In this document: one piece after another, positions 22,735-30,859 of the stretch
Layout of the letters: every line of letters starts with the position of its first letter
Position numbering within the stretch: the first letter of the stretch is position 1
Origin: a virus
Direction: 5' to 3' (one strand)
IMG/VR virus record: IMGVR_UViG_3300009182_002237
Span: 1 to 44,182 of that record
Length of the DNA stretch: 44,182 bases
Position numbers and translations under genes: made by a program
Notes under the pieces: model-generated
Told to the model about the DNA's origin: nothing
The model's database searches: none
Seen by the model: only the letters and a program-made list of their open reading frames with translations

Positions 22735-23519
22735 TGAGATATTTTGTTATTTTGGTTGTTATTATGTTATCGGGGTGTGCATCTAATGAAATGCAACGGT
22801 TGCAGGAAGATCCTGTTAAGTTAACCGTTAAAGAATCATTATTAGATAAAATGCCAGAATTAGATGGACCTCCGATTGCAATTGCTGTATATGGTTTTTT
22901 AGATAGAACGGGACAGAACAAATCAAGTGATAAGATGGCTCTGTTTAGTAAAGCAGTAACACAAGGCGCCGAAGTATTTTTAATTAAAGCATTACAAGAT
23001 TCAAAGAATTGGTTCAAAGTTGTTGAAAGAGTTGGGTTAGAGAATTTAGTTAAAGAACGGCAATTGATTAGGAACCAAAGAGAAGTTTATGAAGGTAAAG
23101 AAGCAAAACCATTAAAACCATTGACAGTTGCAGGTGTAATGATTGAAGGTGGTATTATTGGTTATGATAGTAATATTCGTTCTGGTGGTAATGGTGCAAG
23201 ATTTTTAGGACTCGGTGCAAGTCAGCAATACAGAGTTGATGAAGTTGTTATCTCTATGAGATTGGTTAGTGTAACAAGTGGAGAAGTATTAATAACAAAT
23301 TCTGTATCTAAGACAATTTATAGCACTGCACATAATGTAGGTGTGATGAAGTTTATTGATGCGGGTACTCATGCTTTAGAATTAGAGAATGGAAACGCAT
23401 TAAATGAACCAACGACATATGCTGTTCGTGTAGCAATAGAACATGCAGTGTCTCAAATGATTATAGATGGTGAACAGAAAGGAATATGGAAGTTCAAACA
23501 AAAGGAAGAAACAAAATGA
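22734..23519 (+). CDS. csgG: CsgG curli secretion channel lipoprotein
   Basis: 261 aa. Lipobox LSGC with lipid Cys15. Core CsgG motifs: GPPIAIAVYGFLDRTGQ, NWFKVVERVGLENLVKERQL, GVMIEGGIIGYDSNIRSGGN, YRVDEVVISMRLVSVTSGEV. CsgG forms a nonameric outer-membrane pore that exports curli subunits. Size is close to E. coli CsgG (277 aa). Its stop overlaps the curlin subunit gene by 4 nt, so the channel and a substrate are co-translated. Confidence 0.95.
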   Translation: MRYFVILVVIMLSGCASNEMQRLQEDPVKLTVKESLLDKMPELDGPPIAIAVYGFLDRTGQNKSSDKMALFSKAVTQGAEVFLIKALQDSKNWFKVVERVGLENLVKERQLIRNQREVYEGKEAKPLKPLTVAGVMIEGGIIGYDSNIRSGGNGARFLGLGASQQYRVDEVVISMRLVSVTSGEVLITNSVSKTIYSTAHNVGVMKFIDAGTHALELENGNALNEPTTYAVRVAIEHAVSQMIIDGEQKGIWKFKQKEETK

Positions 23520-24112
23520 AAAAGATAACAGGCTATATTATTATGGCTTTGTTGTTATTTGCTAATAATATATTTGCTAATGAGATATATGTTGAGCAGG
23601 TGGGTGACAGTTCTACAGTTACCATTACACAAGATGGAACAGGTAATGCTATTGGTGATTCACTAGTTTCCGCTTTTATGGGCGGTGGTTCTAACACAGT
23701 TGCAATAGAACAGATTGGTGACAACAATACATTAGCCATGATTGTGAATGGTGCATCAACAAATACGACTGTTACAACACATGGTAGTGGTAATCTACAA
23801 TCAATTACTTGTGGGTCAACAGGAACAGCAAGTTGTTCTGGATCAACAATAAAACAAATTATTACTGGTGATGATAACACAGTAACAACGAATTTGGGTA
23901 CCGGTGGTAATCATATAAGTGAAATCACAGTTCTTGGTGACACTAATACAATTACACATTCATCAACAAATACAGGTGCAACAACGGCCTATATTACTGC
24001 AACCGGAAACACAAATACAATTGGAGTTACACAAAGTGGTACATTGGCAAAAAGTGTTAGCGTCAGTTCAACTGGCAATAGCAACAGTATTACTATCAAT
24101 CAGTCTAACTAG
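23516..24112 (+). CDS. Curlin-repeat protein (CsgA/CsgB-like amyloid subunit)
   Basis: 198 aa from ATG 23516, behind AAGGAAG. Signal peptide MKKITGYIIMALLLFANNIFA. The mature part has repeated curlin-type units: IYVEQVGDSSTVTITQDG, VAIEQIGDNNTLAMIV, ITVLGDTNTI, ITATGNTNTIGVTQSG, VSVSSTGNSNSITINQS. The Q-x-G-x-x-N spacing and Ser/Thr/Asn/Gln content match curlin repeats. Two Cys (CGSTGTASCSG) are unusual for a curlin. Likely the exported fibre subunit or nucleator. Its last 59 nt overlap the start region of fecR in another frame. Confidence 0.85.
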   Translation: MKKITGYIIMALLLFANNIFANEIYVEQVGDSSTVTITQDGTGNAIGDSLVSAFMGGGSNTVAIEQIGDNNTLAMIVNGASTNTTVTTHGSGNLQSITCGSTGTASCSGSTIKQIITGDDNTVTTNLGTGGNHISEITVLGDTNTITHSSTNTGATTAYITATGNTNTIGVTQSGTLAKSVSVSSTGNSNSITINQSN

Positions 24113-25139
24113 TTTCGGTGGTGTTGGTAAAGTAACAGAACAGACCGGTCCTACCGAAATTATTAGAAATAAAAAATCAATACCAAGTGCGGTAAATACT
24201 GGTATTGAAATGAATGATACTATATCCACTGCTAAGTCCAAAGCACAATTGACATTTGATGATGCCACAACAGTAAAGATTACTGAGCAGTCACGTTTAA
24301 TCATTGACGATTTTGTCTACGATCCTGCAAAAGGAACAGGCAAACTGGCAATGAAAGTAGCATTAGGTACCGCTAGATATGCTAGTGGTCAAATAGCAAA
24401 AAGCAATCCTCAGAGTGTGAGTATACAAACACCCACTGCAACAATAGCAGTAAGAGGTACAGATTTTTCAATGACGGTAGATGAATTAGGTAGAAGTATG
24501 GTTATGTTATTACCGTCATGTGATGAAAAAGCATGTGTTACAGGTGCAATATCAGTTACGAATGATTCAGGTACAGTCCACATGGATGTTGCGTATCAAG
24601 CAACATTAGTAACATCACTAAGCACACCACCAACAAGACCAGTTATTGTTCATATGGATCAAATGAATATTAACAATATGTTGATTATTGATCCACCAAG
24701 AGAGATTCAAAGAGAACAAAGTGAACAAAGAGGACCAGAAACTAGAAATGCGCTTGATGTAAATTTTTTGAATAAAGATTTATTAAAGACCTCTGTATTG
24801 GATCAAGATGTATTACGATATAATGCATTAGATATTAATTTTTTAGATTTTGATTTATTACCTAATGTATTGGATCAAGTTAATGCTGCATTGTTTGCCA
24901 GTCAAGATGTATTGACTGCAGAGTTATCAATGTTACCTGGTTATGATCCCGCATCAGGATTACTCTATGGTATAGATGAGTATGATAGATTAGTATTGAC
25001 AAAAGGTGGTACACATTTTGCACAGGTAATTGTAGGAAAAGACGCAAATCTGATACTAAATATTACACAGAGTAATGTTCCACTATATCAAAGAATCAAT
25101 AGTGGAGGATCAACAACAATTACTATTATACAAAAATGA
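24054..25139 (+). CDS. FecR-domain protein
   Basis: I propose the GTG at 24054 as start: it gives a signal peptide (LASVQLAIATVLLSISLTSF); an ATG at 23919 would lie deep inside the curlin gene. The FecR domain follows: TEIIRNKKSIPSAVNTGIEM, AQLTFDDATTVKITEQSRLI, GKLAMKVALGTARYASGQIA, TPTATIAVRGTDFSMTVDE. FecR-domain proteins are periplasmic sensor-like or polymer-binding domains. The C-terminal third has NxLDxNFLN-type repeats and a final ITQSN segment resembling the curlin gene product. It overlaps the next gene by 4 nt. Confidence 0.75.
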   Translation: MLASVQLAIATVLLSISLTSFGGVGKVTEQTGPTEIIRNKKSIPSAVNTGIEMNDTISTAKSKAQLTFDDATTVKITEQSRLIIDDFVYDPAKGTGKLAMKVALGTARYASGQIAKSNPQSVSIQTPTATIAVRGTDFSMTVDELGRSMVMLLPSCDEKACVTGAISVTNDSGTVHMDVAYQATLVTSLSTPPTRPVIVHMDQMNINNMLIIDPPREIQREQSEQRGPETRNALDVNFLNKDLLKTSVLDQDVLRYNALDINFLDFDLLPNVLDQVNAALFASQDVLTAELSMLPGYDPASGLLYGIDEYDRLVLTKGGTHFAQVIVGKDANLILNITQSNVPLYQRINSGGSTTITIIQK

Positions 25140-25516
25140 AAAAATATTACGTAATGATATTGTTATTGTTTACTAGTTTTTCTTGTTTTTCTATGTGTTT
25201 GAAACCAACAGCAAAAGAAGGTGCTATTGCAGATACAGCAACAACAGCAATAGCATTGAATATGCCTAATGTTTATGAAATCAATCCACTGGGGTTTATA
25301 GGAACAACGATAGGAAAGATTTTTTTATTAAATTACAAAGATGGTTTACCAAAAGAATCACAAGTAAAAATGGATAATTTTATGGGTTCTATTTGGATGG
25401 GTGGAGCAATAAATAATATATTTGTAATAGCGGGCGCAGCAACACCAGTTTCAATAGTAGTAGGAATAATTAGTGGTATAACATTTTACAATATGCCTCC
25501 ATGTGAGGAAAAATAA
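25136..25516 (+). CDS. Small membrane protein in the curli-FecR operon, 126 aa
   Basis: Hydrophobic N-terminus MKKYYVMILLLFTSFSCFSM (signal or anchor), a VYEINPLGFIGTTIGKIFLL segment and a second hydrophobic stretch FVIAGAATPVSIVVGIISGI. Reminiscent of DUF5658-type small membrane proteins, a weak resemblance. Between fecR and the cyclase, probably part of the same envelope complex. Confidence 0.55.
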   Translation: MKKYYVMILLLFTSFSCFSMCLKPTAKEGAIADTATTAIALNMPNVYEINPLGFIGTTIGKIFLLNYKDGLPKESQVKMDNFMGSIWMGGAINNIFVIAGAATPVSIVVGIISGITFYNMPPCEEK

Positions 25517-25518
25517 CT

Positions 25519-27525
25519 ATGAAAAAATTATTATCTCCGTGGACCGCAATACTAACATTAATATTATTAGTATGCATTAGAATCGCTAATCCCTCATTTG
25601 TTGAATCCGTAAGACTTCGGTATTTCGACACTTTAATAACTAATAAGGAGACTACTGTATCCGAACAGATACATGTAGTAAACATAGACGATGAGTTTAT
25701 TCAAAAAGAAGGACAATTTCCGTTCCCAAGAAGTAAATACGCAACCATTATTGCTGATTTGTATTCTCGTAATGCTGGGCTTGTTGTGTTTAATGTCTTT
25801 ATGCCTGAGCGTGATCGCTTTAATCAAGACAATCAGTTAGCACAAACACTAAAACAATTTTCAGTCATTCTTCCACATACAGGAAGTGATGACCCAATTA
25901 AAGCAAATTACGATCCATTCAGACCTGGTGTATCAGTTATTGGTTCTGGTTCAGTAGGTATTGAATATAATAGTATTCAACCTAACACAAGGATAATAAA
26001 TGAGAGTGCTGCTGGCATTGGTGTTGTTAATACACTTCCCGAGATTGATGGCGTCACCAGAAGAATTCCAATGGTCGTCAGATTTGAAGAAAAGTTGTAT
26101 CCAAGTATCAGTCTTGAAACATTGCGAGTTGCTTCAGGAGATCCAAGTTTTCAAGTTAAAGTTACAGAGACAGGAATTGAAGCAGTCAGAATTCCTAAAT
26201 TTGGCAAAATCACAACGGATGAGTTCGGTAGAATTTGGGTTGATTGGAAATCAAGACCTAAAGAACATTCTCTTAATAAGTTACCCAAATCCTTCGATGG
26301 TGGAATCGTCATTGTTGGTCTCACAGCAAAAGGGTTTAACAACCCGGTCGCTACTTCTATTGGAGCAGTCTACCCACATTATTTACAAGCGGCAGTTTTA
26401 GATACTTTAACTAGTCAAACCAATATTCAAAGACCTGATTGGGCAGATGGCGCAGAAATATTATTAATGATTTTTGGTAGTATATTAATTATTCTTTTAT
26501 CAAGGTGGACATATGTGGGGATTGGATTTGCGGCATTGGTTATTGCTGGTGGTGTTGGTGGTAGTCTTGTTTATTATGATGCGGCTTTGTCCTTACTGGA
26601 CTCAACTGCTTTGGTTGTATGTTTTGTTTTGGTTAGTTTACATTGTTATGCCGTAAAGTTTGTATCTGAATTCTTACAAAAGATGCAAATCAAGAAACAG
26701 TTTGGTACATATCTATCACCCGCACTTGTTGAAAAATTACAAAAGAATCCAGAGTTATTAACACTTGGTGGTGAATCAAGACAATTATCAATTATGTTTA
26801 CCGATGTAAGGGGATTTACAAGTATCAGTGAACATTATGGTAAAGATGTTCAAGGTCTTACTAAAATTATGAATCGGTACATGACTGCAATGACCGCAAA
26901 GATTTTAGAGAACAATGGAACACTAGATAAGTATATTGGTGATGCACAGATGGCATTTTGGAATGCGCCACTAGATGAACCTAATCATGCAAAGATGGCA
27001 GTTAAAACCGCATTAGAAATGATGGAGAGTCTAGATGGATTTAATGAAGAAGTTATTAAAGAAGGTATACCCGCCTTTGGTATGGGCTTGGGTATTAACA
27101 GTGACATTGTTGTTGTCGGTAATATGGGTTCCTCTCAGCGTTTTGATTATACTTGTCTTGGTGATGGAGTCAATCTCGCAAGTCGCCTTGAAGGTCAATC
27201 TAAGAATTATGGGGTACGTATTATATTGGGTCCAGAAACTGCCAAATTAGTTCAGGATGAATATGATGTATTTGAATTGGATTGTATTGCAGTTAAAGGT
27301 AAGAAGGAAGGCGTGAAGATATATACATTGTCAAAGCAAACAGAAGGACAAAATGCTTTTCTGTATTGGTATTATGAAGGTAAATGGGATGAAGCATTAA
27401 CTACAGCAAGAACGCAAATGATTCAGAATAAAGAGATGTATGAGTATTATAAATTAATGATAGATAGATTAGAAGAAGGTAAACCAGAAGATTGGGCAGG
27501 GACTTATAAAGCAACATCAAAATAA
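25519..27525 (+). CDS. CHASE2-domain class III adenylate cyclase
   Basis: 668 aa. N-terminal membrane helix, a periplasmic CHASE2 sensor domain (about 30-300), three membrane helices (about 305-380), then a cytoplasmic class III cyclase domain (about 420-600): SIMFTDVRGFTS (metal Asp), KYIGDAQMAFWNAP (Lys and second Asp), YTCLGDGVNLASRLEG (transition-state Asn and Arg). The Lys with Thr/Asp context fits ATP rather than GTP. It would make cAMP in response to an envelope signal, perhaps through FecR. CHASE2 cyclases and FecR proteins are often neighbours in bacteria. A T4-like phage carrying one is unusual. Confidence 0.9.
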   Translation: MKKLLSPWTAILTLILLVCIRIANPSFVESVRLRYFDTLITNKETTVSEQIHVVNIDDEFIQKEGQFPFPRSKYATIIADLYSRNAGLVVFNVFMPERDRFNQDNQLAQTLKQFSVILPHTGSDDPIKANYDPFRPGVSVIGSGSVGIEYNSIQPNTRIINESAAGIGVVNTLPEIDGVTRRIPMVVRFEEKLYPSISLETLRVASGDPSFQVKVTETGIEAVRIPKFGKITTDEFGRIWVDWKSRPKEHSLNKLPKSFDGGIVIVGLTAKGFNNPVATSIGAVYPHYLQAAVLDTLTSQTNIQRPDWADGAEILLMIFGSILIILLSRWTYVGIGFAALVIAGGVGGSLVYYDAALSLLDSTALVVCFVLVSLHCYAVKFVSEFLQKMQIKKQFGTYLSPALVEKLQKNPELLTLGGESRQLSIMFTDVRGFTSISEHYGKDVQGLTKIMNRYMTAMTAKILENNGTLDKYIGDAQMAFWNAPLDEPNHAKMAVKTALEMMESLDGFNEEVIKEGIPAFGMGLGINSDIVVVGNMGSSQRFDYTCLGDGVNLASRLEGQSKNYGVRIILGPETAKLVQDEYDVFELDCIAVKGKKEGVKIYTLSKQTEGQNAFLYWYYEGKWDEALTTARTQMIQNKEMYEYYKLMIDRLEEGKPEDWAGTYKATSK

Positions 27526-27535
27526 TGGAGATATT

Positions 27536-27694
27536 ATGTTTGTATTAACTTATATTGCAATTGGATTTATTACTGTATTTGGTTGGAACACAGGACAAAA
27601 AGTCTGGGACAAATATGTTGAACCAGATACCTATCATGAAGTGCAAATAGGAAAGGTTGACAATGGAAGACGGGATCAAGAACAAAAACAGTGA
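27536..27694 (+). CDS. Small membrane protein, 52 aa
   Basis: ATG behind GGAG. One N-terminal helix MFVLTYIAIGFITVFGW followed by NTGQKVWDKYVEPD and a charged tail. Typical of small T4-like phage membrane proteins. Overlaps the next gene by 32 nt. Confidence 0.6.
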   Translation: MFVLTYIAIGFITVFGWNTGQKVWDKYVEPDTYHEVQIGKVDNGRRDQEQKQ

Positions 27695-27800
27695 TACTAA
27701 ATCATGGTTAGATCATTTTGAAAGATGGTTTGATATTGCATTAAGATTTGGTTGGGTATTATTCATCTATGTGGTAGTCACTGGAAACTATATCAGGTGA
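27663..27800 (+). CDS. Small membrane protein, 45 aa
   Basis: Starts MEDGIKNKNSDTKSW and ends in a hydrophobic segment LRFGWVLFIYVVVTG. GGAAAGG upstream. Overlaps the next gene by 4 nt (GTGA). Confidence 0.55.
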   Translation: MEDGIKNKNSDTKSWLDHFERWFDIALRFGWVLFIYVVVTGNYIR

Positions 27801-28492
27801 AACCCGTAATAGCGTTATTCGTGCATCAACCTAAGTGTTCGATACAGTCAGGTAACGGTATTATTAAATCATTAGAAAGTGAATATAATTTTAAGATATT
27901 TACTAGACATGAATTAGATGATAATTTTTTTGATGATGTAGATATGGTTGCGTTTCCTGGTGGTATAGGAGATGCAGATAGTTTTGATTATCTATTCAAA
28001 CAGAATCGTAATGTTATCAGAGAATTTGTGGAAAAAGGTGGCGCATATCTAGGTATCTGTATGGGTGCATATTGGGCAGGTAAAGATTACTTTGACATTT
28101 TAGATGGTGTTGAAGCAGTTCAATATATTAGACAACCTAATACAGATACTAGACGACCACACGCAAAAGCAATAGATATAACATGGGAAAACAAACCAGA
28201 AAAAATGTTTTTCTATGATGGATGTGCTTTAGTTGGTGATGAAACTAAATTTGAAGTTGTTGCAACATATGCCAATAATGATCCAATGGCAATTATTCAA
28301 GACCGTATAGGATTAATTGGGTGTCATCCAGAAAGTGAATATAATTGGTATCAGAGTTATAGTTGGATGAAGAAACACTGGCACAATAATGACCATCACG
28401 AATTGTTACTCAATTTTGTGAATAGATTATATAAACCTAACCTTCACCGGCTGATGCAGTTTTCTTATCCTCATCATCCACAAATGCGTTAA
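27797..28492 (+). CDS. Class I glutamine amidotransferase-like protein (BPL-N type)
   Basis: 231 aa from a GTG overlapping the previous stop. DJ-1/PfpI-class GATase fold: MVAFPGGIGDADSF, nucleophile elbow GAYLGICMGAYWAG (Cys), and IGCHPESEYNW with the His-Glu pair. It resembles the N-terminal domain of biotin-protein ligase-like amidotransferases found in T4-like phages. Substrate unknown. Its tail overlaps a convergent gene by 56 nt. Confidence 0.7.
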   Translation: MKPVIALFVHQPKCSIQSGNGIIKSLESEYNFKIFTRHELDDNFFDDVDMVAFPGGIGDADSFDYLFKQNRNVIREFVEKGGAYLGICMGAYWAGKDYFDILDGVEAVQYIRQPNTDTRRPHAKAIDITWENKPEKMFFYDGCALVGDETKFEVVATYANNDPMAIIQDRIGLIGCHPESEYNWYQSYSWMKKHWHNNDHHELLLNFVNRLYKPNLHRLMQFSYPHHPQMR

Positions 28493-28757
28493 TTTTTTGT
28501 TCTGCTAATACCCGTTCATGTTCAATTGTTTTACCACGGAGATGTAGAACAACATCAACCTTTTGATTCAATCTAATTAAATCATTATCTAACATTCTGA
28601 TTCTATCAATTAATCCAATTAGAGTTGCATTTGCTTCACTGAGAACAGGTTTAACTTCTTTAGTAGCCCAAGACCAAACATAAAACACCATATATCCGCA
28701 ACCCGAAGCTGCAACAATAGGAAAACCATACTTATTAACAAGTTCCACAACATCCAT
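28437..28757 (-). CDS. Membrane protein with coiled coil, holin-like, 106 aa
   Basis: MDVVELVNKYGFPIVAASGCGY then a membrane helix (MVFYVWSW) and a heptad-rich helix (LIDRIRMLDNDLIRLNQKVD). A paralogue of the protein at 30417. Small single-pass proteins of this layout in phages are often annotated as holins. Function is inferred from topology only. Confidence 0.55.
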   Translation of the reverse strand: MDVVELVNKYGFPIVAASGCGYMVFYVWSWATKEVKPVLSEANATLIGLIDRIRMLDNDLIRLNQKVDVVLHLRGKTIEHERVLAEQKINAFVDDEDKKTASAGEG

Positions 28758-29368
28758 TATAATATCCTTTTACAATTATTGAAATGAAATCTGTTCATAT
28801 TATGTCCTTCTTTTCCTTCTTTCTCACAAAATGGACATTTTACTGTTGGTTTATTAGCCCAAGTTGAAGATATTTTTTGTTTAACTTCTAAACTATCTAA
28901 CGCTTTATTTATCGCTTCTTGATGAGATATACTTTTTTGTTTCCCTTTAAGCGATGAAGCGTGTTTATTTCCTTTTAACCAATCTTTTTTCATTCCTACA
29001 TGAGATTTAGAAATCCTATTTTTATGTTCCTCTGAAAAAATTTTACCTAAATTAGAAGAACTTATTTTTAACTTTATTTCATCACTGTGTTTATATGGAT
29101 TTAATTTTTTTGTGTATTTAATCTTTTCTATAGTTTCATCGCTTCGTGGACCACGTGGACGATGCATAATTAAAGAAATAACTTCTTGGTGATTAATCAT
29201 TCCCGATAATCCTTGCCAAGCAAGTTTGTCTTGCCATTGTCCATGTAATTCATACAACTCACGATGAGCTTTTGCATGTTGTTCAACTGTCAACAAAATT
29301 AAATTTGATTCATCATCAGTTCCACCCATATGCTTAGGAACAATGTGATGTTTGTGATAAATAGTCAT
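28757..29368 (-). CDS. HNH homing endonuclease with NUMOD3-like repeats
   Basis: 203 aa. N-terminal HNH-type domain: HKHHIVPKHMGGTDDESNLILL and VEQHAKAHRELYELHGQW, as in the HNH protein at 41186. Then repeats of the NUMOD3 type (HSDEIKLKISSSNLGKIFS; SEEHKNRISKSHVGMKK) and a C-terminal Cys pair (KCPFCEKEG). A mobile, freestanding endonuclease inserted between the two holin-like genes. Its leader has a late promoter and a hairpin shared with the gene at 34170. Confidence 0.85.
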   Translation of the reverse strand: MTIYHKHHIVPKHMGGTDDESNLILLTVEQHAKAHRELYELHGQWQDKLAWQGLSGMINHQEVISLIMHRPRGPRSDETIEKIKYTKKLNPYKHSDEIKLKISSSNLGKIFSEEHKNRISKSHVGMKKDWLKGNKHASSLKGKQKSISHQEAINKALDSLEVKQKISSTWANKPTVKCPFCEKEGKEGHNMNRFHFNNCKRIL

Positions 29369-29393
29369 GCTGGCATAGTCCTTTTATGTTAGA

Positions 29394-29423
29394 GTAGGTG
29401 CGAGCGGTAACTCGGCGACCTAC
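29394..29423 (-). promoter_or_regulatory. Conserved hairpin in homing-endonuclease leader
   Basis: GTAGGT/ACCTAC outer stem with CGAG/CTCG inner stem, just upstream of the ribosome site AAAGGAC on the minus strand. The counterpart at 34621 has GTAGAT/ATCTAC, a compensatory change that keeps pairing. Confidence 0.65.
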
Positions 29424-29426
29424 AAC

Positions 29427-29434
29427 TATTTATA
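29427..29434 (-). promoter_or_regulatory. T4-type late promoter TATAAATA
   Basis: Exact TATAAATA on the minus strand, directly upstream of the conserved leader hairpin and the HNH gene at 28757. Confidence 0.7.
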
Positions 29435-29445
29435 AAAAGAACAAT

Positions 29446-30219
29446 TTAGTGCAACCCACTCCACTTAGTTAAGTCTGGTTTGTTTGCTTCTAATCTTTTT
29501 AATTCAGGTGGTAACTGAGGCATAAAATCAATTTGTGTTATACCTTCAATATCTGCAATCGATACTGCATACTTTGGTAAATCTGGTACTGGTAATGCTT
29601 CATTAGGAAAGAAAAATGCAATTGATTTAACATTCTTACGGTCAACAATTACTTTCCATAAATGAGTAGGTACACCAACTTTGTTAGTACCAATAGTTAA
29701 GTAACCAGGAGCATAAAATGTTCCCGTAATAACATACAGATCACCACCTTCAATTGCCCAATTACGAGTATAGGTTTCTAATTGTTTCCAAATACCACGA
29801 TTGTGATTAGGTACTTGCGGTACCATATTAGATAAAAAGAAACTTTCACTCATAACAATTGCGGATTGTGTATTGTTACCTGCAGGTGATAGATGACCTC
29901 TATCATATGGGTTGCCAGCATAGTCTGATAGTAAAGATTGATTTTGTTTAGGGATATCTGGATCAGGTCTAAAATCATCTTGGCGTTTAACTGTACCTGT
30001 TACTGCGGGTAGTGTAAGATGTTCAACGACATATTCTGCAGTTTTGGTATCGTTTCTGTAATGAATAGCATAGTTTTGTTTACATAGGTATTTTGTAGTG
30101 TTCTGAGTTAATTTACTCACTGGTGCACCACGTAGAACGAATTGTGGGCAGTTATCGTCAATAGGATTTGCTAATACATTAACGCAAACAAAAAGTAAAG
30201 CATAAATTAATTTTTTCAT
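29446..30219 (-). CDS. Exported DNA/RNA non-specific endonuclease (NUC1 family)
   Basis: 257 aa. Signal peptide MKKLIYALLFVCVNVLA. The NUC1/EndA motif YDRGHLSPAGNN (catalytic His and metal-site Asn) is intact, with SNMVPQVPNHNRGIWKQLE downstream (second metal-site Asn). The enzyme cleaves DNA and RNA. With a signal peptide it would act in the periplasm or outside the cell, for example on released host DNA or on DNA of a competitor at the surface. Start chosen at the second Met; the first would put polar residues before the signal. It overlaps the gene at 30216 by 4 nt. Confidence 0.85.
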   Translation of the reverse strand: MKKLIYALLFVCVNVLANPIDDNCPQFVLRGAPVSKLTQNTTKYLCKQNYAIHYRNDTKTAEYVVEHLTLPAVTGTVKRQDDFRPDPDIPKQNQSLLSDYAGNPYDRGHLSPAGNNTQSAIVMSESFFLSNMVPQVPNHNRGIWKQLETYTRNWAIEGGDLYVITGTFYAPGYLTIGTNKVGVPTHLWKVIVDRKNVKSIAFFFPNEALPVPDLPKYAVSIADIEGITQIDFMPQLPPELKRLEANKPDLTKWSGLH

Positions 30220-30404
30220 TTTGATTCCTCGGGTGGACATGCACATAATGTCCCTTTTGTTTTTCTTAATAACACCTTATCATTGTATACGGTGGCAACA
30301 AATATATCACCTTCTTTAACCTCAATCATTGCTGGTCTTAATGTTTCATCCATGAATATTGAACCATCTGGTCCCAAGTCAAAGTCATAGTCTACAAATC
30401 TCAT
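30216..30404 (-). CDS. Hypothetical protein, 62 aa
   Basis: MRFVDYDFDLGPDGSIFMDE..., then VKEGDIFVATVYNDKVLLRK, a pattern recurrent in small phage proteins. Ribosome site AGGAG upstream. Overlaps the nuclease start (ATGA). Confidence 0.6.
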   Translation of the reverse strand: MRFVDYDFDLGPDGSIFMDETLRPAMIEVKEGDIFVATVYNDKVLLRKTKGTLCACPPEESK

Positions 30405-30416
30405 TTTATTCTCCTA

Positions 30417-30695
30417 TTAGTCACGCCGAGCATCATTTTTACCGTCTGCTCTTGCAATTCGGTTTGTATCTGGTTTTAATCCTAAAGCATTTGAAACAAT
30501 CGTATCAATACGGATAACATCATGGTTCATCGTCTTTACTCTATTATCTAGTGCGCCAATAATCCCAGTTAATCCTTTAATGGAACCCATGACACCCGCC
30601 AATATAAATTTAAGAGTTAAGAAAATAAAGTATCCGCCTGCCATTGCTGCGGCAATTGGAAATCCTAATTCTGCTACAAGTTTGAAAAAGTCCAT
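30417..30695 (-). CDS. Membrane protein with coiled coil, holin-like, 92 aa
   Basis: MDFFKLVAELGFPIAAAMAGGY, membrane helix FIFLTLKFILAGVMGS, then a heptad-rich helix (LDNRVKTMNHDVIRIDTIV). A paralogue of the 28437 gene. First gene after the minus-strand late promoter, with GGAGG upstream. Consistent with a late, lysis-related role, which remains unproven. Confidence 0.6.
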   Translation of the reverse strand: MDFFKLVAELGFPIAAAMAGGYFIFLTLKFILAGVMGSIKGLTGIIGALDNRVKTMNHDVIRIDTIVSNALGLKPDTNRIARADGKNDARRD

Positions 30696-30713
30696 TTTAC
30701 CTCCATATAGTGC

Positions 30714-30742
30714 TTGACATTCCTTTCTATTTATAGTATAAT
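30714..30742 (+). promoter_or_regulatory. Sigma70-type promoter, overlapping an opposed late promoter
   Basis: TTGACA 30714-30719, 17-nt spacer, TATAAT 30737-30742 on the plus strand. It is followed by a 39-codon frame (30754-30873) that runs through the next promoter and is probably not coding. Confidence 0.75.
30728..30735 (-). promoter_or_regulatory. T4-type late promoter TATAAATA for the minus-strand cluster
   Basis: Exact late box on the minus strand, about 33 nt upstream of the ATG at 30695. It lies within the spacer of the plus-strand sigma70 promoter, so early and late polymerases would exclude each other here. Confidence 0.65.
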
Positions 30743-30831
30743 TAGTATTGAAATGAGTGAAGAAATGTCCAATAAAATCAATAAGTTACAGAATACAGAA
30801 AACCTTTATAAATCAATGAGTTACAAAACGC

Positions 30832-30859
30832 TTGACATTCGGTACAGTTGTGGTATAAT
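30832..30859 (+). promoter_or_regulatory. Sigma70-type early promoter
   Basis: TTGACA 30832-30837, 16-nt spacer, TATAAT 30854-30859, then AGAGTCTGAATAATTGAT; upstream AATCAATGAGTTAC. Drives 30893 onward. Confidence 0.85.

Noticed and set aside
26000-26401. 133-codon plus-strand frame inside the cyclase gene
   Set aside because: It overlaps the CHASE2 coding region in another frame, and the CHASE2-cyclase frame has clear domain motifs throughout.
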